Assembly (NCBI GenBank): GCA_013076295.1
Contig: RQOL01000763.1
Coordinates: 1 to 64,000, forward strand
From: Sanderia malayensis
Lineage: Eukaryota > Cnidaria > Scyphozoa > Semaeostomeae > Pelagiidae
Direction of reading: 5' to 3'
DNA length: 64,000 nt
The position numbers were made by a program, and so were the translations under genes. Shown here piece by piece: positions 26,001 through 40,500 of the stretch; within the stretch, counting starts at the first letter, position 1, and every line of letters begins with the position of its first letter. The notes below the pieces were generated by a model. That model saw only the letters and a list, made by a program, of their open reading frames with translations, was not told the origin of the DNA and ran no database searches.

Positions 26001-29000
26001 CAATCAGTCAGTTTTACATGTTTATAAAGTCAATTCATGTGTAAATTGTGGGAATGAAAGTTAATATCACGGAAAACAATTGAAAAAGGTTTATTTCAAT
26101 TAGTCAGGTTTAGCTCTATTAACGTAGATTCATGTGTATTCTGTGGGATTTAATGTTAATATCACGGAAAACAAGTAAAATTGGTGTATTTCAATCAGTC
26201 AGTTTTACTTGTATATAAAGTTAATTCATGTTTGAATTGTGGGAATCTATGTTAAAATCACGGAAAACAAGTAAAACAAGGGTAATTGAATCAGTCAGGA
26301 CTAGCTGTGTTAAGGTGGTTTCATGTGTAAATTGTGTGAATGAATGTTAATATCACGGAAAAAAGTAAAAAGGAAGTATTTCAATCAGTCAGTTTTACAT
26401 GTATATAAAGTCAATTCATCTGTAAATTGTGGAATTGAATGTTAACATCACGGAAGAAAATGAAAAAGGGTATATTTCAATCAGTTAATTTTTGCTGTAT
26501 TAACGTGGATTTAAGTCTAAATTGTGGGAATGAACGAAAATATCACTTAAAAAAGTAAAAAAGGTGTATTTCAATTAGTCAGTTTTAAATGTTATAAAGT
26601 CAATTTATGTGTAAATTGTGGGAAGTATTGTTAATATCACGGAAAACAAGTAAAAATGGTGTTTTTCAATCAGTCAGTTTGCCCAGTATTTTTGTCAAAT
26701 CATGTGTAAATTGTGGGAATGAATGTTAATATCACGGAAAAAAGTGAAAAAGGTGAATTTCAATCAGTCAATTTTACCTGTATTACCGTAGATTCATGTG
26801 TAAATTGTGGGAATGAAAGTTAATATCACGGAAAACAATTGAAAAAGGTGTATTTCAATTAGTCAGGTTTAGCTCTATTAACGTAGATTCATGTGTATTC
26901 TGTGGGATTTAATATTAATATCACGGAAAAACAAGTAAAAATGGTGTATTTCAATCAGTCAGTTTTACCTGTATATAAAGTTAATTCATGTGTAAATTGC
27001 GGGAATTAATGTTAAAACCACGGAAAACCAGTAAAACAAGGGTAATTGAATCAGTCAGGACTAGCTGTGTTAAGGTGGTTTCATGTTTAAGTTGTGGGAA
27101 TGAATGTTAATATCAAAGAAAAAAGTAAAAAGGGTGTATTTCAATCAGTCAATTGTAGCTGTATTGACGGGATTTCTGCGTAAACTGTGGGAATGAATGC
27201 TAATATCACGGAAAACAAGTAAAAAGGGTGTATTACAATCAGTTAATTTTAGCTGTATTAACGTTAATTCATGTGTAAATTGTGGGAATGAATGTTAATA
27301 TCACGGGAAACAAGTAAAATGGTGTATTTCAATCGGTCAGTGTCACCTGTTTTTACGTTAATTCCCGTGTAAATTGTGGGAAAGAATTTTAAAATCACGG
27401 AATAGATGTAAAAAAGGTGTAATTCAATCAATCAGGATTAGCTGTATTAAGGTGGATTGATGTGTAAGTTATGGGAATGAATGTTAATATAACGGAAAAC
27501 AAATAAAAATGGTGTATTTCAATCAGTCAGTTTTACATGTATATAAAGTCAATTCATGTGTAAGTTGTGTGAATGAACGTCAATATCACGGGAAAAAAAT
27601 AAAAAAGGTGTATTTCAATTAGTCAGTTTTAAATGTTTATAAAGTGAATTCACTTGTAAAGTGTGGAAAAAATTTTAAAATTACGGAAAACAAGTAAAAA
27701 AAGTGTGATTCAATCAGTCAGGACTAGCTGTATTTAGGTGGATTCATGTGTAAATTGTGGGAATGAAAGTTAATATAACGGAAAGCAAGTAAAAATGGTG
27801 TTCTTCAATCAGTCCGTTTTACATGTATATGTAGTGTTCATGCAATACCTCATGTGCACACAGCATGCACAGCATGTTATATTATGTAATAAGTTATGAT
27901 GTAATGTAATATTGAATCAGTCAAGATACAGATAGATCAGAATGTAGTCGTGTGCTGACTCCCTCTCTCTAACAACTTCAAAGATATTACAGTATATAAA
28001 GTCAATTTATGTGTAAGTTGTGTGAATGAAAGTTAATATCACGGAAAACAAGTAAAAATGTTGTATTTCAATCAGCCAGTTTTACCTGTATATAAAGTCA
28101 ATTCATGTGTAAATTGTGGGAATTAATGTTAAAATCACGGAAAACAAGTAAAAAAGGTGAATTTCAATCAGTCAATTTTAGCTGTATTAACGTGGATTCA
28201 TGTGTAAATTGTGGGAATGAACGTCAATATTGCGGAAAAAATGTAAAAAGAGTGTATTTCAATCAGTCAGTTATCCCTGTATTTACGTTAATCATGTGTA
28301 AAGTCTGGGAATGAATATAAATATCACGGAAAAAAGTAAAAAGGGTGCATTTCAATCAGTCTATTTTCCCTGTATTTACGTAATTTATGTGTAAGTTGTG
28401 GGAATAAATGTTAATATCACTTAACACAAGTGAAAAAGGTCTATTTGAATTAGTCAGGTTTAGGTGTATTAACGTGGATTGATGTGTAAATTGTGGGACT
28501 TAATGTTAATATCACGGAAAACAAGTAAAAATGGGTTATTGTACTTGAATCAGTCACAGTTTATATGTTTATAAAGGCAATTCATGTGTAAATTGTGGGA
28601 ATTAATGTTAATATCACGGAAAACAAGTAAAAGTGGCGTAAGTCAATCAGTCAGGATTAGCTGTCTTTAACGTGGATTCATGTGTAATTTGTGGGAATGA
28701 ATGTTAATATCACGGAAAACAAGTAAAAAGGGTGTATTACAATCAGTTAATTTTAGCTGTATTAACGTTAATTCATGTGTAAATTGTGGGAATTAATGTT
28801 AATATCACGGAAAAAAAGTTAAAACAGGTGTACTTTACTCAGTCAGTTTTAAATGTTATATAAAGTCAATTCATGTTGTAAATTGTGGGAAAGAATGTTA
28901 AAATTACGGAAAAGAAGTAAAAAATGGTGAATTTCAATCAGTCAATTTTAGCTGTATTAACGTGGATTCCTGTCTAAATTGTGGGAATGAATGTTAATAT

Positions 29001-32000
29001 CACAGAAAACAAGTAAAAGGAGTGTATTTCAATCAATCAGTTTTCCCTGTATTTACGTTAATTTATGTGTAAATTGTGGGAATAAATGTTAATATCACGG
29101 AAAAAAAGTGAAAAGGGTGAATTTCAATCAGTCAACTTTACCTTTATTAACGTGGATTTCATATGTGAATTTGGGGAATTAATGTTAATATCACGGAAAA
29201 TAAGTAAAAAAGGTGTCTTTTAATCAGTCAGTTTTTACATGTTTATAAAGTCAATTCATGTGTAAATTGTAGAAAATAATGTTAATATCACGGAAAACAA
29301 GTAAAAAAAGTGTATTTCAATTAGTCAGGTTTAGCTCTATTAACGTAGATTCATGTATAAATTGTGGGAATGAATGTTTAATATCACGGAAAACAAGTAA
29401 AAAAGGTGTAAGTCAATCAGTGAGGATAAGCTGTATTAACGTGATTTCATGTGTAAATTGTGGCAATGAAAGTAAATATCACGGAAAACAAGTAAATAAA
29501 TATGTATTTCAATCAGTCAGCTTTACATGCTTATAAGGCAATTCATGTGTAAATTGTGGACTTAATGTTAATATCACGGAAACAAATAAAAATGGTGTAC
29601 TTGAATCAGTCACAGTTTTACATGTTTATAAAGGCAATTCATGTGTAAATTGTGGGATTAATGTTAATATCACGGAAAACAAGTAAAAAAGTGTATTTCA
29701 ATTAGTCAGGTTTAGCTCTATTACCGTAGATTCATGTGTAAATTGTGGGAATGAATGTTAATATCACGGAAAACAAGTAAAAAAGGTGTAAGTCAATCAG
29801 TGAGGATAAGCTGTATTAACGTGATTCATGTGTAAATTTGGCAATGAAAGTAAATATCACGGAAATTAAGTAAATAAAAATGTATTTCAATCAGTCAGCT
29901 TTACATGCTTATAAAGGCAATTCATGTGTAAATTGTGGGATTTAATGTTAATATCACGGAAAACAAATAAAAATGGTGTACTTGAATCAGTCACAGTTTT
30001 ACATGTTTATAAAGGCAATTCATGTGTAAATTGTGGGAATTAATGTTAATATCACGGAAAACAAGTAAAAAGTGTATTTCAATTAGTCAGGTTTAGCTCT
30101 ATTAACGTAGATTCATGTGTAAATTGTGGGAATTAATGTTAATATCACGGAAAACAAGTAAAAGTGGTGCAAGTCAATCAGTCAGGATTAGCTGTCTTAA
30201 CGTGGATTCATGTGTAATTTGTGGGAGTGAATGTTAATATCACGCAACAAAAATAAAAAGGGTGTATTTCAATCGTCAATTTGAGCTGTATTACCGGGCA
30301 TTTCTGCGTAAATTGTGGGAATGAATGTGAACATCACTTAAAACAAGAAAAAATGGTGTATTTGAATGAGTCAGTTTTCTGTGTATTAACGTGGATTCAT
30401 GTGTAAATTGTGGGAATGAATGTTAATATCACGGAAAAGAAGTAAAAAAGTGTTTTTCAATCAGTCAGTTTTAGCTGTATTAACGTGGTTCATGTGTAAA
30501 GTGTGGTAATGAATGTCAATATCACTTAACACAAGTAAAAGGTCTATTTTAATTAATCAGGTTTAGGTGTATCAACGTAGATTGGTGTGTAAATTGTGGA
30601 ATGAATGTTAATATCACAGAAAATAAGTAAAAAAAGTGTATTTCAATCAGTTCAGTTTTACATGTATCTAAGTCAATTCATGTGTAAATTGTGGAATGAA
30701 TGTTAATATCACGGAAAACAAGTAAAAAAGGTGTAAGTCAATCAGTGAGATAAGCTGTATTAACGTGATTTCATGTGTAAATTGTGGCAATGAATGTTAA
30801 TTTCACGGAAAACAAGTAAAAAGAGAGTGTATTTCAATCAGTCAGCTTACATGCTTATAAAGGCAATTCATGTGTAAATTGTGGGACTTAATGATAATAT
30901 CACGGAAAACAAATAAAAATGGTGTAATTTAATCAGTCGGTTTTAGATGTTTACAAGTCAATTCATGTGTAAATTGTGGAATTAATGTTAATATCACGGA
31001 AAACAAGTAAAAGTGGTGCAAGTCAATCAGTCAGGATTAGCTGTCTTACCGTGGATTCATGTGTAATTTGTGGAATGAATGTTAATATATCGGAAAGCAA
31101 GTAAAAATGGTGTATTTCAATATATCAACTTCCTGTATTTACGTTAATTCATGTGTAAATAGGGGAATGATGTTAATATCACGGAAAACAAGTAAAAAGA
31201 AAGTGTATTTCAATCAGTCAGCTTTACATGCTTATAAAAGCAATTCATGTGTAAATTGTGGGACTTAATGTTAATATCACGGAAAACAAGTAAAAATGGT
31301 GTACTTGAATCAGTCACAGTTTTACATGTTTATAAAGGCAATTCATGTGTAAATAGTGGGAATGAATGTTAATATCACGAAAACAAATAAAAATGGTTTA
31401 ATTTAATCAGTCGGATTTACATGTTTATCAAGTCATTTCATGTGTAAATTGTGGGAATTAATGTTAATATCACGGAAAACAAGTAAAACAGGTGTACTTT
31501 ACTCAGTCAGTTTTAAATGTTTATAAAGTCAATTCATGTGTAAATTGTGGGAAAGAATGTTAAAATTACGGAAAAGAAGTAAAAATGGTGAATTTCAATC
31601 AGTCAATTTTAGCTGTATTAACGTGGATTCCTGTCTAAATTGTGGGAATGAATGTTAATATCACAGAAAACAAGTAAAAGGAGTGTATTTCAATCCATCA
31701 GTTTTCCCTGTATTTACCTTTATTTATGTGTAAATTGTGGGAATAAATGTTAATATCACGGAAAAAAGTGAAAAGGGTGAATTTCAATCAGTCAACTTTA
31801 CCTGTATTAACGTGGATTCATATGTGAATTGTGGGAATTAATGTTAATATCACGGAAAAGAAATAAAAAAGGTGTATTTTAATCAGTCAGTTTTACATGT
31901 TTATAAAGTCAATTCATGTGTAAATTGTAGAAATTAATGTTAATATCACGGAAAACAAGTAAAAAAGTGTATTTCAATTAGTCAGGTTTAGCTCTATTAA

Positions 32001-32735
32001 CGTAGATTCATGTGTAAATTGTGGGAATGAATGTTAATATCACGGAAAACAAATAAAAATGGTGTACTTGAATCAGTCGCAGTTTTACATGTTTATAAAG
32101 GCAATTCATGTGTAAATTGTGGGAATGAATGATAATATCACGGGAAAAAGTAAAAAAAGTGAATTTTAATCAGTCAATTTTAGCTGTATTAACGTGGATT
32201 CATGTGTAAATTGTGGAATGAATGTCAATATCAATTAATACAAGTAAAAAGGTCAATTTTTTAGTCAGGTTTAGGTCTATTAACTTGGATTGATGTGTAA
32301 ATTGTGGGAATGAATGTAAATATCACAGAAAACAAGTAAAAAGGGTGTATTTCAATCAGTCAGGATTAGCTGTATTATCGTGAATTCATGTTTAAATTGT
32401 GGGAATGAATGTAAATATCACAGAAAACAAGTAAAAATGGTGTATTTCAATCAGTCAGTTTGCCCAGTATTTACGTCAATTCATGTGAAAAATGTGGGAA
32501 GGAATGTTACTATCACGGAAACAAGCAAAAAAGGTTTATTTCAATCAGTAATTTTTGCTGTATTAACGGGGATTCATGTGTAAATTGTGGGAATGAAAAT
32601 TAATATCAGGGAAAACAAGTAAAAAAGTGTATTTCAATGTCAGGTTTAGCTCTATTAACGTAGATTCATGTGTAAATTGTGGGAATGAATGTTAATATCA
32701 CGGAACAAAAGTAAAAAGGGTGTATTTCAATCAGT
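23004..32735 (+). repeat. 9.7-kb macro-repeat, copy 2
   Basis: The second tandem copy, 9,732 bp long. The extra length comes mainly from one additional monomer at about 25,865-25,960 carrying the GCCCAGTATTTTCGTC linker. It shares derived variants with copy 3 that copy 1 lacks: AAAACCAGTAAAAC (27025), GTATTGACGG, CACTTGTAAAG, TTCTGTGTATTAACG, GATTGGTGTG and GGAAATTAAGTAAATAAAA. From about 28,280 onward scattered one-base indels appear. Confidence 0.9.
27831..27991 (+). mobile_element. 161-bp non-satellite insert, copy 2
   Basis: Matches copy 1 across its full 161 bp, in the equivalent monomer of macro-repeat copy 2 and with the same GTATAT flanks (27,825-27,830 and 27,992-27,997). It was carried here by duplication of the 9.7-kb block, not by a new insertion. 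Subfamily A. Confidence 0.75.
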
Positions 32736-32779
32736 CAATTTTAGCTGTAATTAACGTGGATTTATGTCTAAATTGTGGA

Positions 32780-34980
32780 ATGAATGTCAATATCACTTAA
32801 AACAAGTGAAAAATGTATTTCAATCAGTGAGTTTTACATGTATTAACGTAATTAATGTGTAAATTGTGGGAATGTTAATATCACAGAAAAAAGTAAAAAT
32901 GGTGATTTCAATCAGTCAGTTCACTGTATTAACGTTTTGTGTAAATTGTGGGAAAGAATGTTAAATCACGGAAAACAAGTAAAAAGTGTAATTTCAGTCA
33001 ATCAGGATTCGCTGTATTAACTCGGATTCATGTGTAAATTGTGGGAATGAATGTTAATATCACGGAAAACAAGAAAAAGGTGTATTTCAATCAGTCAGTT
33101 CTGTTTAAGTCAATTCATGTGTAAATTGTGGGAATGAAGTTAATATCACGGAAAACAATAAAAAGGTTATTTCAATCAGTCAGGTTTAGCTTATTAACGA
33201 GATTCATGTGTATTGTTGGGATTAATGTTAATATCACGGAAAAAAGTAAAAATGGTGTATGAATCAGTCAGTTTTACCTGTATATAAAGGTAATTCATGT
33301 TAAATTGTGGGAATTTATGTTAATAATCACGGAAAACAAGTAAAAAAGGTATTTAATCAGTCAGGACTAACTGTGTTAAGTGGTTTCATGTGTAAATTGT
33401 GGGATTGAATGTTAATATCACGGAAGAAAAGGAAAAAGGTGTATTTCAATCAGTTAATTTTTGCTGTATTAACGTGAATTTATGTGTAAATTGTGGGAAT
33501 GAAGAAAATATCACGGAAAAAGTAAAAAAGGTGTATTTCAATCAGTCAGTTTTACTGTCATAAGTCAATTCATGTGTAAATTGTGGGAATGAATGTAATA
33601 TCACGGAAAAAAGTAAAAAGGTGCATTTCAATCCAGTCAGTTTTTGTATTAAAGTCATTTATGTATAATTGTGGGAATAATGTTAATATCACGGAAAAGT
33701 AAAATGGTGTTATTCAATCAGTCAGTTTCCCAGTATTTTCGTCAATTCATGTGTAAATTGTGGGAATGAATGTTAATATCACGGAAAAAGAAAAGGGTGA
33801 TTTTCAATCAGTCAGTTTTACATGTTTAAAGTAGATTCATGTGTAAATTGTGGAATGAATGTTAATATCACGGAACAAAAGTAAAAAGGGTGTATTTCAA
33901 TCAGTCAATTTTAGCTGTAAAACGTGGATTCATGTGTAAATTGTGGGAATGAATCAATATCACGAAAACAAGTAAAAAAGTGTATTTCAATCAGTGATTT
34001 TACATGTATCTAAGTCAATTATGTGTAAATTTGGGCTTGAATGTTAATATCACGGAAAACAAGTAAAAAATGGTGCATTTCAATCAGTCAGTTCACTGTT
34101 TTACGTTAATTCATGTGTAAATTGTGGGAAAGAAAGTTAATATCACGGAAACAATAAAAATGGTTTATTTCAATCAGTCAGTTTTAGCTGTATTAACGTA
34201 GATTCATGTGTATTGTGGAATGAATGTTAATATCACGGAAAAAGTAAAAATGTGTATTTCAATCAGTCAGTTTTACCTGTATATAACGGTATTCATGTAA
34301 ATTGTGGGAATATGTTAAAATCACGGAAAACAAGTAAAACAGGGTATTTCAATCAGTCAGGACTAGCTGTATTAAGTGGTTCATGTGTAATTGTGGGAAT
34401 TGAATGTTAACATACGGAAGAAAAGGAAAAAGGTGTATTTCAATCAGTCAGTTTTTGCTGTATTAACGTGAATTTAAGTCTAAATTGTGGGAATGAAGAA
34501 ATATCACGGAAAAAAGTAAAAAAGGTGTATTTCAATTAGTCAATTTTTAATGTTATAAAGTTCATTTATGTGTAAATTGTGGGAAGATTGTTAATATCAC
34601 GGGAAAACAAGTAAAAAAGGTGTTATTCAATCAGTCAGTTTGCCAGTAATTCGTCATTCATGTGTAAATTGTGGGAATGAATGTTAATATCACGGAAAAA
34701 AGTAAAAAGGGTGATTTCATTTAGTCAATTTTAGCTGTATTAACCGGATTCATGTGTAAATGTGGGAATGAATGTAATATCCGGAAAACAAGTAAAAAAA
34801 GGTGTATTTCAATCAGTCAGTTACCTGTATGTAAAGTCAACTTATGTGTAAATTGTGGGAATGAATGTTAATATCACGGGAAAAAATAAAAAGGTGAATT
34901 TCAATCAGTCAATTTTAGCTGTATTACGTGGATTCATGTGTAAATTGTGGAATGAATGTAATATCGGAAAAAAGTAAAAA
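32780..34980. other. Indel-dense start of macro-repeat copy 3
   Basis: Compared with 13,400-15,700 and 23,040-25,340, this stretch has dozens of short deletions. Some linkers are also blended toward the array consensus: near 33,815 CAGTTTTACATGTTTAAAG stands where the paralogues have CAATTTTACCTGTATTAACG. Flanking sequence is much closer to its paralogues. Either consensus error correction mixed paralogous reads, or this is a genuine decayed or converted tract. Confidence 0.6.
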
Positions 34981-37419
34981 GGGTGTATTTCAATTGTCAA
35001 CTTAGCTGTATTACTTGGATTTCTGCGTAAATTGTGGGAATGAATGTTAATATCACGGAAAACAAGAAAAAAGGTGTATTTCAATCAGTCAGTTTTACAT
35101 GTTTTATAAAGTCAATTCATGTGTAAATTGTGGGAATGAAGTTAATATCACGGAAACATGTATCTAAGTCAATTAATGTGTAAATTTTGGCATGAAATTA
35201 ATATCACGGAAAAAAGTAAAAATGGTGCATTTCAATAAGCCAGTGTCACCTGTTTTTACGTTAATTCTTGTGTAAATTGTGGGAAGAATTTTAAAATCAC
35301 GGAAAAGATGTAAAAAGGTGTAATTCAATCAATCAGGATTCACTGTATTAATATGGATTCATGTGTAAATTGTGGAAATGAATGTTAATATCACGGAAAA
35401 GAGTGAAAAGGATGAATTTCAATCAGTCCATTTTACCTGTATTAACGTGGATTTATGTGTAAATTGGTGGAATTAATATTAAATCACGGAAAACAAGTAA
35501 AAATGGTGTTATTCAATCAGTCAGTTTGCCCAGTATTTCGTCAATTCATGTGTAATTGTGGAATGAATATTAATATCACGGAAAACAAGAAAAAAGGTGT
35601 ATTTCAATCAGTCAGTTTTACATGTTTTATAAAGTCAATTCATGTGTAAATTGTGGAATGAAAGTTAATATCACGGAAAACAATGAAAAAGGTTTTTTCA
35701 ATTAGTCAGGTTTAGCTCTATTAACGTAGATTCATGTGTATTCTGTGGGATTTAATGTTAATATCACGGAAAACAAGTAAAATTGGTGTATTTCAATCAG
35801 TCAGTTTTACTTGTATATAAAGTTAATTCATGTTTGAATTGTGGAATCTATGTTAAAATCACGGAAAACAAGTAAACAAGGGTAATTGAATCAGTCAGGA
35901 CTAGCTGTGTTAAGGTGGTTTCATGTGTAAATTGTGTGAATGAATGTTAATATCACGGAAAAAAGTAAAAGGAAGTATTTCAATCAGTCAGTTTTACATG
36001 TATATAAGTCAATTCATCTGTAATTGTGGAAATTGAATGTTAACACCACGGAAGAAAATGAAAAAGGGTATATTTCAATCAGTTAATTTTTGCTGTATTA
36101 ACGTGGATTTAAGTCTAAATTGTGGAATGAACGAAAATATCACTTAAAAAAGTAAAAAAGGTGTATTTCAATTAGTCAGTTTTAAATGTTTATAAAGTCA
36201 ATTTATGTTAAATTGGGGAAGTATTGTTAATATCACGGAAAACAAGTAAAAATGGTGTTTTTCAATCAGTCAGTTTGCCCAGTATTTTTGTCAAATCATG
36301 TGTAAATTGTGGGAATGAATGTTAATATCACGGAAAAAGTGAAAAGGTGAATTTCAATCAGTCAATTTACCTGTATTACCGTAGATTCATGTGTAAATTG
36401 TGGGAATGAAAGTTAATATCACGGAAAACAATTGAAAAGGTGTATTTCAATTAGTCAGTTTTAGCTCTATTAACGTAGATTCATGTGTATTCTGTGGGAT
36501 TTAATATTAATATCACGGAAACAAGTAAAAATGGTGTATTTTCAATCAGTCAGTTTTACCTGTATATAAAGTTAATTCATGTGTAAATTGCGGGAATTAA
36601 TGTTAAAACCACGGAAAACCAGTAAAACAAGGGTAATTGAATCAGTCAGGACTAGCTGTGTTAAGGTGGTTTCATGTTTAAGTTGTGGGAATGAATGTTA
36701 ATATCAAAGAAAAAAGTAAAAAAGGGTGTATTTCAATCAGTCAATTGTAGCTGTATTGACGGGGATTTCTGCGTAAACTGTGGGAATGAATGCTAATATC
36801 ACGGAAAACAAGTAAAAAGGGTTATTACAATCAGTTAATTTTAGCTGTATTAACGTTAATTCATGTGTAAATTGTGGGAATGAATGTTAATATCACGGGA
36901 AACAAGTAAAATGGTGTATTTCAATCGGTCAGTGTCACCTGTTTTTACGTTAATTCCCGTGTAAATTGTGGGAAAGAATTTTAAAATCACGGAATAGATG
37001 TAAAAAAGGTGTAATTCAATCAATCAGGATTAGCTGTATTAAGGTGGATTGATGTGTAAGTTATGGGAATGAATGTTAATATAACGGAAAACAAATAAAA
37101 ATGGTGTATTTCAATCAGTCAGTTTTACATGTATATAAAGTCAATTCATGTGTAAGTTGGTGAATGAACGTCAATATCACGGGAAAAAAATAAAAAAGGT
37201 GTATTTCAATTAGTCAGTTTTAAAGTTTTATAAAGTGAATTCACTTGTAAAGTGTGGGAAAAAATTTTAAAATTACGGAAAACAAGTAAAAAAGTGTGAT
37301 TCAATCAGTCAGGACTAGCTGTATTTAGGTGGATTCATGTGTAAATGTGGGAATGAAGTTAATATAACGGAAAGCAAGTAAAAATGGTGTTCTTCAATCA
37401 GTCCGTTTTACATGTATAT

Positions 37420-37579
37420 GTAGTGTTCATGCAATACCTCATGTGCACACAGCATGCACAGCATGTTATATTATGTAATAAGTTATGATGTAATGTAATA
37501 TTGAATCAGTCAAGATACAGATAGATCAGAATGTAGTCGTGTGCTGACTCCTCTCTCTAACAACTTCAAAGATATTACA
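37420..37579 (+). mobile_element. 160-bp non-satellite insert, copy 3
   Basis: The same element in macro-repeat copy 3, one base shorter because a C is missing in GACTCCTCTCTC. It has the same GTATAT flanks and the same left-hand monomer as copies 1 and 2. Subfamily A. Confidence 0.75.
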
Positions 37580-40500
37580 GTATATAAAGTCAATTTATGT
37601 GTAAGTTGTGTGAATGAAAGTTAATATCACGGAAAACAAGTAAAAATGTTGTATTTCAATCAGCCAGTTTTACCTGTATATAAAGTCAATTCATGTGTAA
37701 ATTGTGGGAATTAATGTTAAAATCACGGAAAACAAGTAAAAAAGGTGAATTTCAAATCAGTCAATTTTAGCTGTATTAACGTGGATTCATGTGTAAATTG
37801 TGGGAATGAACGTCAATATTGCGGAAAAAATGTAAAAAAGAGTGTATTTCAATCAGTCAGTTATCCCTGTATTTACGTTAATTCATGTGTAAAGTCTGGG
37901 AATGAATATAAATATCACGGAAAAAAAGTAAAAAGGGTGCATTTCAATCAGTCTATTTTCCCTGTATTTACGTTAATTTATGTGTAAGTTGTGGGAATAA
38001 ATGTTAATATCACTTAACACAAGTGAAAAAGGTCTATTTGAATTAGTCAGGTTTAGGTGTATTAACGTGGATTGATGTGTAAATTGTGGGACTTAATGTT
38101 AATATCACGGAAAACAAGTAAAAATGGTGTACTTGAATCAGTCACAGTTTTATATGTTTATAAAGGCAATTCATGTGTAAATTGTGGGAATTAATGTTAA
38201 TATCACGGAAAACAAGTAAAAGTGGCGTAAGTCAATCAGTCAGGATTAGCTGTCTTAACGTGGATTCATGTGTAATTTGTGGGAATGAATGTTAATATCA
38301 CGGAAAACAAGTAAAAAGGGTGTATTACAATCAGTTAATTTTAGCTGTATTAACGTTAATTCATGTGTAAATTGTGGGAATTAATGTTAATATCACGGAA
38401 AAAAAGTAAAACAGGTGTACTTTACTCAGTCAGTTTTAAATGTTTATAAAGTCAATTCATGTGTAAATTGTGGGAAAGAATGTTAAAATTACGGAAAAGA
38501 AGTAAAAATGGTGAATTTCAATCAGTCAATTTTAGCTGTATTAACGTGGATTCCTGTCTAAATTGTGGGAATGAATGTTAATATCACAGAAAACAAGTAA
38601 AAGGAGTGTATTTCAATCAATCAGTTTTCCCTGTATTTACGTTAATTTATGTGTAAATTGTGGGAATAAATGTTAATATCACGGAAAAAAGTGAAAAGGG
38701 TGAATTTCAATCAGTCAACTTTACCTTTATTAACGTGGATTCATATGTGAATTGTGGGAATTAATGTTAATATCACGGAAAATAAGTAAAAAAGGTGTCT
38801 TTTAATCAGTCAGTTTTACATGTTTATAAAGTCAATTCATGTGTAAATTGTAGAAAATAATGTTAATATCACGGAAAACAAGTAAAAAAGTGTATTTCAA
38901 TTAGTCAGGTTTAGCTCTATTAACGTAGATTCATGTATAAATTGTGGGAATGAATGTTAATATCACGGAAAACAAGTAAAAAAGGTGTAAGTCAATCAGT
39001 GAGGATAAGCTGTATTAACGTGATTTCATGTGTAAATTGTGGCAATGAAAGTAAATATCACGGAAAACAAGTAAATAAATATGTATTTCAATCAGTCAGC
39101 TTTACATGCTTATAAAGGCAATTCATGTGTAAATTGTGGGACTTAATGTTAATATCACGGGAAACAAATAAAAATGGTGTACTTGAATCAGTCACAGTTT
39201 TACATGTTTATAAAGGCAATTCATGTGTAAATTGTGGGATTTAATGTTAATATCACGGAAAACAAGTAAAAAAGTGTATTTCAATTAGTCAGGTTTAGCT
39301 CTATTACCGTAGATTCATGTGTAAATTGTGGGAATGAATGTTAATATCACGGAAAACAAGTAAAAAGGTGTAAGTCAATCAGTGAGGATAAGCTGTATTA
39401 ACGTGATTTCATGTGTAAATTGTGGCAATGAAAGTAAATATCACGGAAATTAAGTAAATAAAAATGTATTTCAATCAGTCAGCTTTACATGCTTATAAAG
39501 GCAATTCATGTGTAAATTGTGGGATTTAATGTTAATATCACGGAAACAAATAAAAATGGTGTACTTGAATCAGTCACAGTTTTACATGTTTATAAAGGCA
39601 ATTCATGTGTAAATTGTGGGAATTAATGTTAATATCACGGAAAACAAGTAAAAAAGTGTATTTCAATTAGTCAGGTTTAGCTCTATTAACGTAGATTCAT
39701 GTGTAAATTGTGGGAATTAATGTTAATATCACGGAAAACAAGTAAAAGTGGTGCAAGTCAATCAGTCAGGATTAGCTGTCTTAACGTGGATTCATGTGTA
39801 ATTTGTGGGAGTGAATGTTAATATCACGCAACAAAAATAAAAAGGGTGTATTTCAATCGTCAATTTGAGCTGTATTACCGGGCATTTCTGCGTAAATTGT
39901 GGGAATGAATGTGAACATCACTTAAAACAAGAAAAAATGGTGTATTTGAATGAGTCAGTTTTCTGTGTATTAACGTGGATTCATGTGTAAATTGTGGGAA
40001 TGAATGTTAATATCACGGAAAAGAAGTAAAAAAGTGTTTTTCAATCAGTCAGTTTTAGCTGTATTAACGTGGGTTCATGTGTAAAGTGTGGTAATGAATG
40101 TCAATATCACTTAACACAAGTGAAAAAGGTCTATTTTAATTAATCAGGTTTAGGTGTATCAACGTAGATTGGTGTGTAAATTGTGGGAATGAATGTTAAT
40201 ATCACAGAAAATAAGTAAAAAAAGTGTATTTCAATCAGTCAGTTTTACATGTATCTAAGTCAATTCATGTGTAAATTGTGGGAATGAATGTTAATATCAC
40301 GGAAAACAAGTAAAAAAGGTGTAAGTCAATCAGTGAGGATAAGCTGTATTAACGTGATTTCATGTGTAAATTGTGGCAATGAATGTTAATTTCACGGAAA
40401 ACAAGTAAAAGAGAGTGTATTTCAATCAGTCAGCTTAACATGCTTATAAAGGCAATTCATGTGTAAATTGTGGGACTTAATGATAATATCACGGAAAACA

